Source: Cerasibacillus sp036516575 (GTDB lineage Bacteria > Bacillota > Bacilli > Bacillales > Amphibacillaceae). Taken from it: a stretch of DNA of 64,000 nucleotides. Shown here piece by piece: positions 62,114-64,000 of the stretch (its first letter is position 1; every line of letters begins with the position of its first letter). Below the pieces are notes generated by a model, which saw only the letters and a list, made by a program, of their open reading frames with translations, made no database searches and was not told where the DNA came from. The stretch spans positions 62,001-126,000 of the forward strand of contig NZ_DATBTY010000060.1 in the NCBI RefSeq assembly GCF_036516575.1. Reading direction: 5' to 3'. Position numbers and translations under genes: made by a program.

Positions 62114-62222
62114 AAATATAATAATAAGTATATCTCTATGTATATACATGGAGAAGAAATAGCGTTCATGTTATAATAAAACTAAGATAAACTGTAGATA
62201 TACTGGAAGGTGATTGATATAT

Positions 62223-63188
62223 ATGGAACATTCATTATTAACAACAAAAGAAGTAGCTGAATATCTCAATTTATCGGTTCAAACGATTTATAAATATATT
62301 AGAGAAAAAAGACTCATTCCTGTTTATGAAGATTCATGGCAAATTGATGAAACACATTTGTTTAAAAAGGAAGATGTCGAAGCATTAAAGGCTGCGTTAA
62401 CAAAACCTGGATTTACAACAGGTGAAGTAGCAAAACAATTACAAGTTCATCCAACGACGGTGACGTCTTATATTAAACGCGGAGAATTAATTGCCGAGAA
62501 AAAGCCTTATAAGGGTAGAGAGTTATATTTTATTACGGAAGAAGCATTAGCGGCCTTTAAGGAAAAACATCCAATGCAAAGAAAACGTGACAAGAAAAAC
62601 TTTTATAGTAAAGAAACGAATCTATATCTTTATCAAAAAGTGATCCATAAAAATCAAGGAAATATCGGTCGTATTATGGAGCTTAATGGTGATGAAGGTA
62701 AAGTTTGGACAGAACAAGGTGAAATCTTTCCGTTAGAAGAGCTTTATGGACGGGGATTTACTGCTAAAGAGATTAAAGAGAGACCTTATATGACAAAGCG
62801 TGGCTATGTCACATTTTATTTTAAAAAGCCTATACATATTGCCTCACCGGTGTTCAATGTCATTGAACTTTTATATCATAAGCTAAGTTATCGAAATATC
62901 AAACTGTCACATTATGATGGTCTTATCAAACTTGAAATCAAACCATGCTTACTTGAAGACATTCATGAAGACACACATGCTTATGAAATAAAATTATTAG
63001 AAAAACATATGAAAGACGGATCAATCGAACAAAGACATAATGGATTACTAATTGATAATGATTTGGAAATATTAACAGTCCACATATCAGGAGAAAGGAA
63101 AAATAAATTAAAACAACTGGCACAAGAGCAGCGTCTGAGCCTTGAACAATATGTTTTAAAACTAATTGAAAATCGATTAAATGAATAA
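62223..63188 (+). CDS. Double helix-turn-helix DNA-binding protein, uncharacterised
   Basis: A 321-residue protein with two excisionase/MerR-type HTH domains in tandem: about 5-55 (TTKEVAEYLNLSVQTIYKYI) and about 62-110 (TTGEVAKQLQVHPTTVTSYI). A middle region of about 160 residues is unfamiliar. The last 30 residues (RKNKLKQLAQEQRLSLEQYV) look like a ribbon-helix-helix element. I do not recognise the gene. The start at 62223 has AAGGTGA 9 bases upstream; TTG 62214 abuts that site. Divergent from the tyrosine recombinase, it may be its directionality factor or repressor. Confidence 0.78.
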   Translation: MEHSLLTTKEVAEYLNLSVQTIYKYIREKRLIPVYEDSWQIDETHLFKKEDVEALKAALTKPGFTTGEVAKQLQVHPTTVTSYIKRGELIAEKKPYKGRELYFITEEALAAFKEKHPMQRKRDKKNFYSKETNLYLYQKVIHKNQGNIGRIMELNGDEGKVWTEQGEIFPLEELYGRGFTAKEIKERPYMTKRGYVTFYFKKPIHIASPVFNVIELLYHKLSYRNIKLSHYDGLIKLEIKPCLLEDIHEDTHAYEIKLLEKHMKDGSIEQRHNGLLIDNDLEILTVHISGERKNKLKQLAQEQRLSLEQYVLKLIENRLNE

Positions 63189-63204
63189 AATATGTGCATT
63201 TCCC

Positions 63205-63232
63205 TAATAGATTCGTCCTTTTATGCCGATAT
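63205..63232 (+). promoter_or_regulatory. Sigma-D promoter for cheV
   Basis: GCCGATAT (63225-63232) is the exact sigma-D -10 consensus; TAAT (63205-63208) lies 16 bases upstream, one base and one spacer position from the TAAA-N15 ideal. It indicates motility-regulon expression. Confidence 0.75.
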
Positions 63233-63276
63233 CATATATAGATAAGAATAACTTCGTATAATTAGGAGCGTTAGAT

Positions 63277-64000
63277 ATGACTAATAAATCAAATATATTG
63301 CTAGAAAGTGGAACAAATGAGTTGGAAATCATTATGTTTGAAGTAGGAGAAGGAGTTTATGGCATCAATGTGCTTAAAGTCCGTGAAATCATTAATCCAT
63401 TACCGATTACGCACATTCCCAATTCTCCAGAAAATGTAGAAGGGGTGATACGATTACGTGAAGAAGTATTACCAGTGATTAATTTAGCAGATGTCTTAAA
63501 TGTTCCAGCATCAGCTGATCCAACAAAGGATAAGTTCATTATTACTGAATTAAATCAAGTTAAAATCGCTTTCCGAGTCCATCATGTTTCACGAATTCAT
63601 CGAATTTCATGGGAACAAATTGAAAAACCAAGTGAACTATCAACTGGGCAACAAGCTTATGCCATTGGAATCATTAAATTAGAGGAAACGATGCCAATTC
63701 TGTTAGATTTTGAAAAAATTATTATCGATATTACACCAGAAGCTGGAATTAATATTGACACATTGAAAGAATTAGGTCCGCGTGAACGATCACAAAAACG
63801 TATTGTTGCTGCGGAAGATTCTGCTGTTCTAAGAGAATTATTAAAAGATACATTAGCAAAAGCCGGCTATGAACAAGTGCGATTTTTTGAAAATGGAAAA
63901 GATGCTTGGGAATACTTAGAATCATTAGCAGAAGACGACAATGTTAATCCAGTTGACAAAGTTCAATTAGTGATTACAGATATTGAAATGCCACAAATGG
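63277..64000 (+). CDS. cheV: Chemotaxis coupling protein CheV, partial at window end
   Basis: The first 241 codons of a CheV, cut by the window edge. A CheW-like domain (about 15-155, FEVGEGVYGINVLKVREII and VINLADVLNVP) is followed by a receiver domain starting near 174 (RIVAAEDSAVLRELL), with acidic E180-D181 and phospho-acceptor D235 (VITDIEMPQM). CheV couples receptors to CheA and takes part in adaptation. AGGAG at 63264-63268 is the ribosome binding site, and a sigma-D promoter precedes it. Confidence 0.93.
   Translation, partial: MTNKSNILLESGTNELEIIMFEVGEGVYGINVLKVREIINPLPITHIPNSPENVEGVIRLREEVLPVINLADVLNVPASADPTKDKFIITELNQVKIAFRVHHVSRIHRISWEQIEKPSELSTGQQAYAIGIIKLEETMPILLDFEKIIIDITPEAGINIDTLKELGPRERSQKRIVAAEDSAVLRELLKDTLAKAGYEQVRFFENGKDAWEYLESLAEDDNVNPVDKVQLVITDIEMPQM

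Noticed and set aside
1..64000. Insertion sequences, prophage, CRISPR arrays, tRNA or rRNA genes
   Set aside because: No transposase, phage structural gene, regular spaced repeat or tRNA-like cloverleaf was recognised. The two recombinase genes (yneB and the tyrosine recombinase) are not embedded in mobile-element structure.

Overview
The window is chromosomal backbone of a low-GC, endospore-forming, motile member of the Bacillaceae, probably a halophilic or halotolerant relative of Oceanobacillus, Virgibacillus or Gracilibacillus. The genus is an inference from gene order and codon bias. Spore genes (spoVS, cotE, spoVK, sirA, tlp), a chemotaxis gene (cheV) and near-complete collinearity with the ymf-rec-mut-lex-yne-par segment of Bacillus subtilis support this. 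GC is low throughout, and no insertion sequence, prophage, CRISPR array, tRNA or rRNA is visible.

Layout. 1-2.5 kb: end of a nucleoside ABC importer operon (nupOPQ type). 2.6-10 kb: ymfF, ymfH, ymfI, ymfJ, ymfK, ymfM, pgsA, cinA. 10-17.2 kb: recA, rny (RNase Y), ymdB, spoVS, miaB, ymcA, cotE. 17.3-27.2 kb: mutS, mutL, an inserted Dps-family gene, miaA, hfq, spoVK, hflX, ynbB. 27.3-29.5 kb: lexA divergent from an SOS-controlled locus that carries a 30-residue membrane peptide where yneA would be expected, then the yneB resolvase and ynzC. 29.6-35.4 kb: tkt, sirA, yneF, ccdA, an orphan mrpB-like gene, yneI, ccdC and yneK. 35.6-41.7 kb: an orphan PAS histidine kinase, aconitase, a thioredoxin-like gene, tlp, a structured intergenic repeat, yneP and yneQ. 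41.9-44.1 kb, minus strand: plsY, then the overlapping folE2-yidD-yneR set. 44.2-49.3 kb: yneT, parE, parC. 49.4-55.1 kb: a TetR regulator followed by a yng/liu-like operon for branched acyl-CoA breakdown (acyl-CoA dehydrogenase, biotin carboxylase, biotin carrier, enoyl-CoA hydratase, carboxyltransferase). 55.3-60.4 kb: flavin reductase, double-GTPase dynamin (dynA) and 5'-3' exonuclease (ypcP). 60.4-63.2 kb: an autoregulated CstR-type persulfide sensor, then an uncharacterised divergent pair of tyrosine recombinase and double-HTH protein. 63.3 kb to the end: cheV, cut by the window edge.

The genes form a few working groups. DNA repair and SOS: recA, lexA, mutS, mutL, parEC and the miniprotein locus, with LexA-like boxes visible at recA, lexA/yne and parE. 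Sporulation: Spo0A-type, sigma-G-like and tentative sigma-H signals at sirA, ymfJ and spoVS. RNA metabolism: rny, hfq, miaA, miaB and ymcA. Central carbon: tkt, citB and the acyl-CoA operon. Membrane biogenesis: pgsA, plsY, yidD, dynA and ymfM.

The best candidates for something undescribed are the 30-aa SOS-box-controlled membrane peptide at the yneA/sosA position, the recombinase/double-HTH pair whose shared intergenic region carries five alternating ATAGG half-sites, a TetR gene that appears to start at ATT, the lone MrpB subunit, and a paired arrangement at ymfJ of a sigma-G-like promoter and an inverted repeat that could mask its ribosome binding site.
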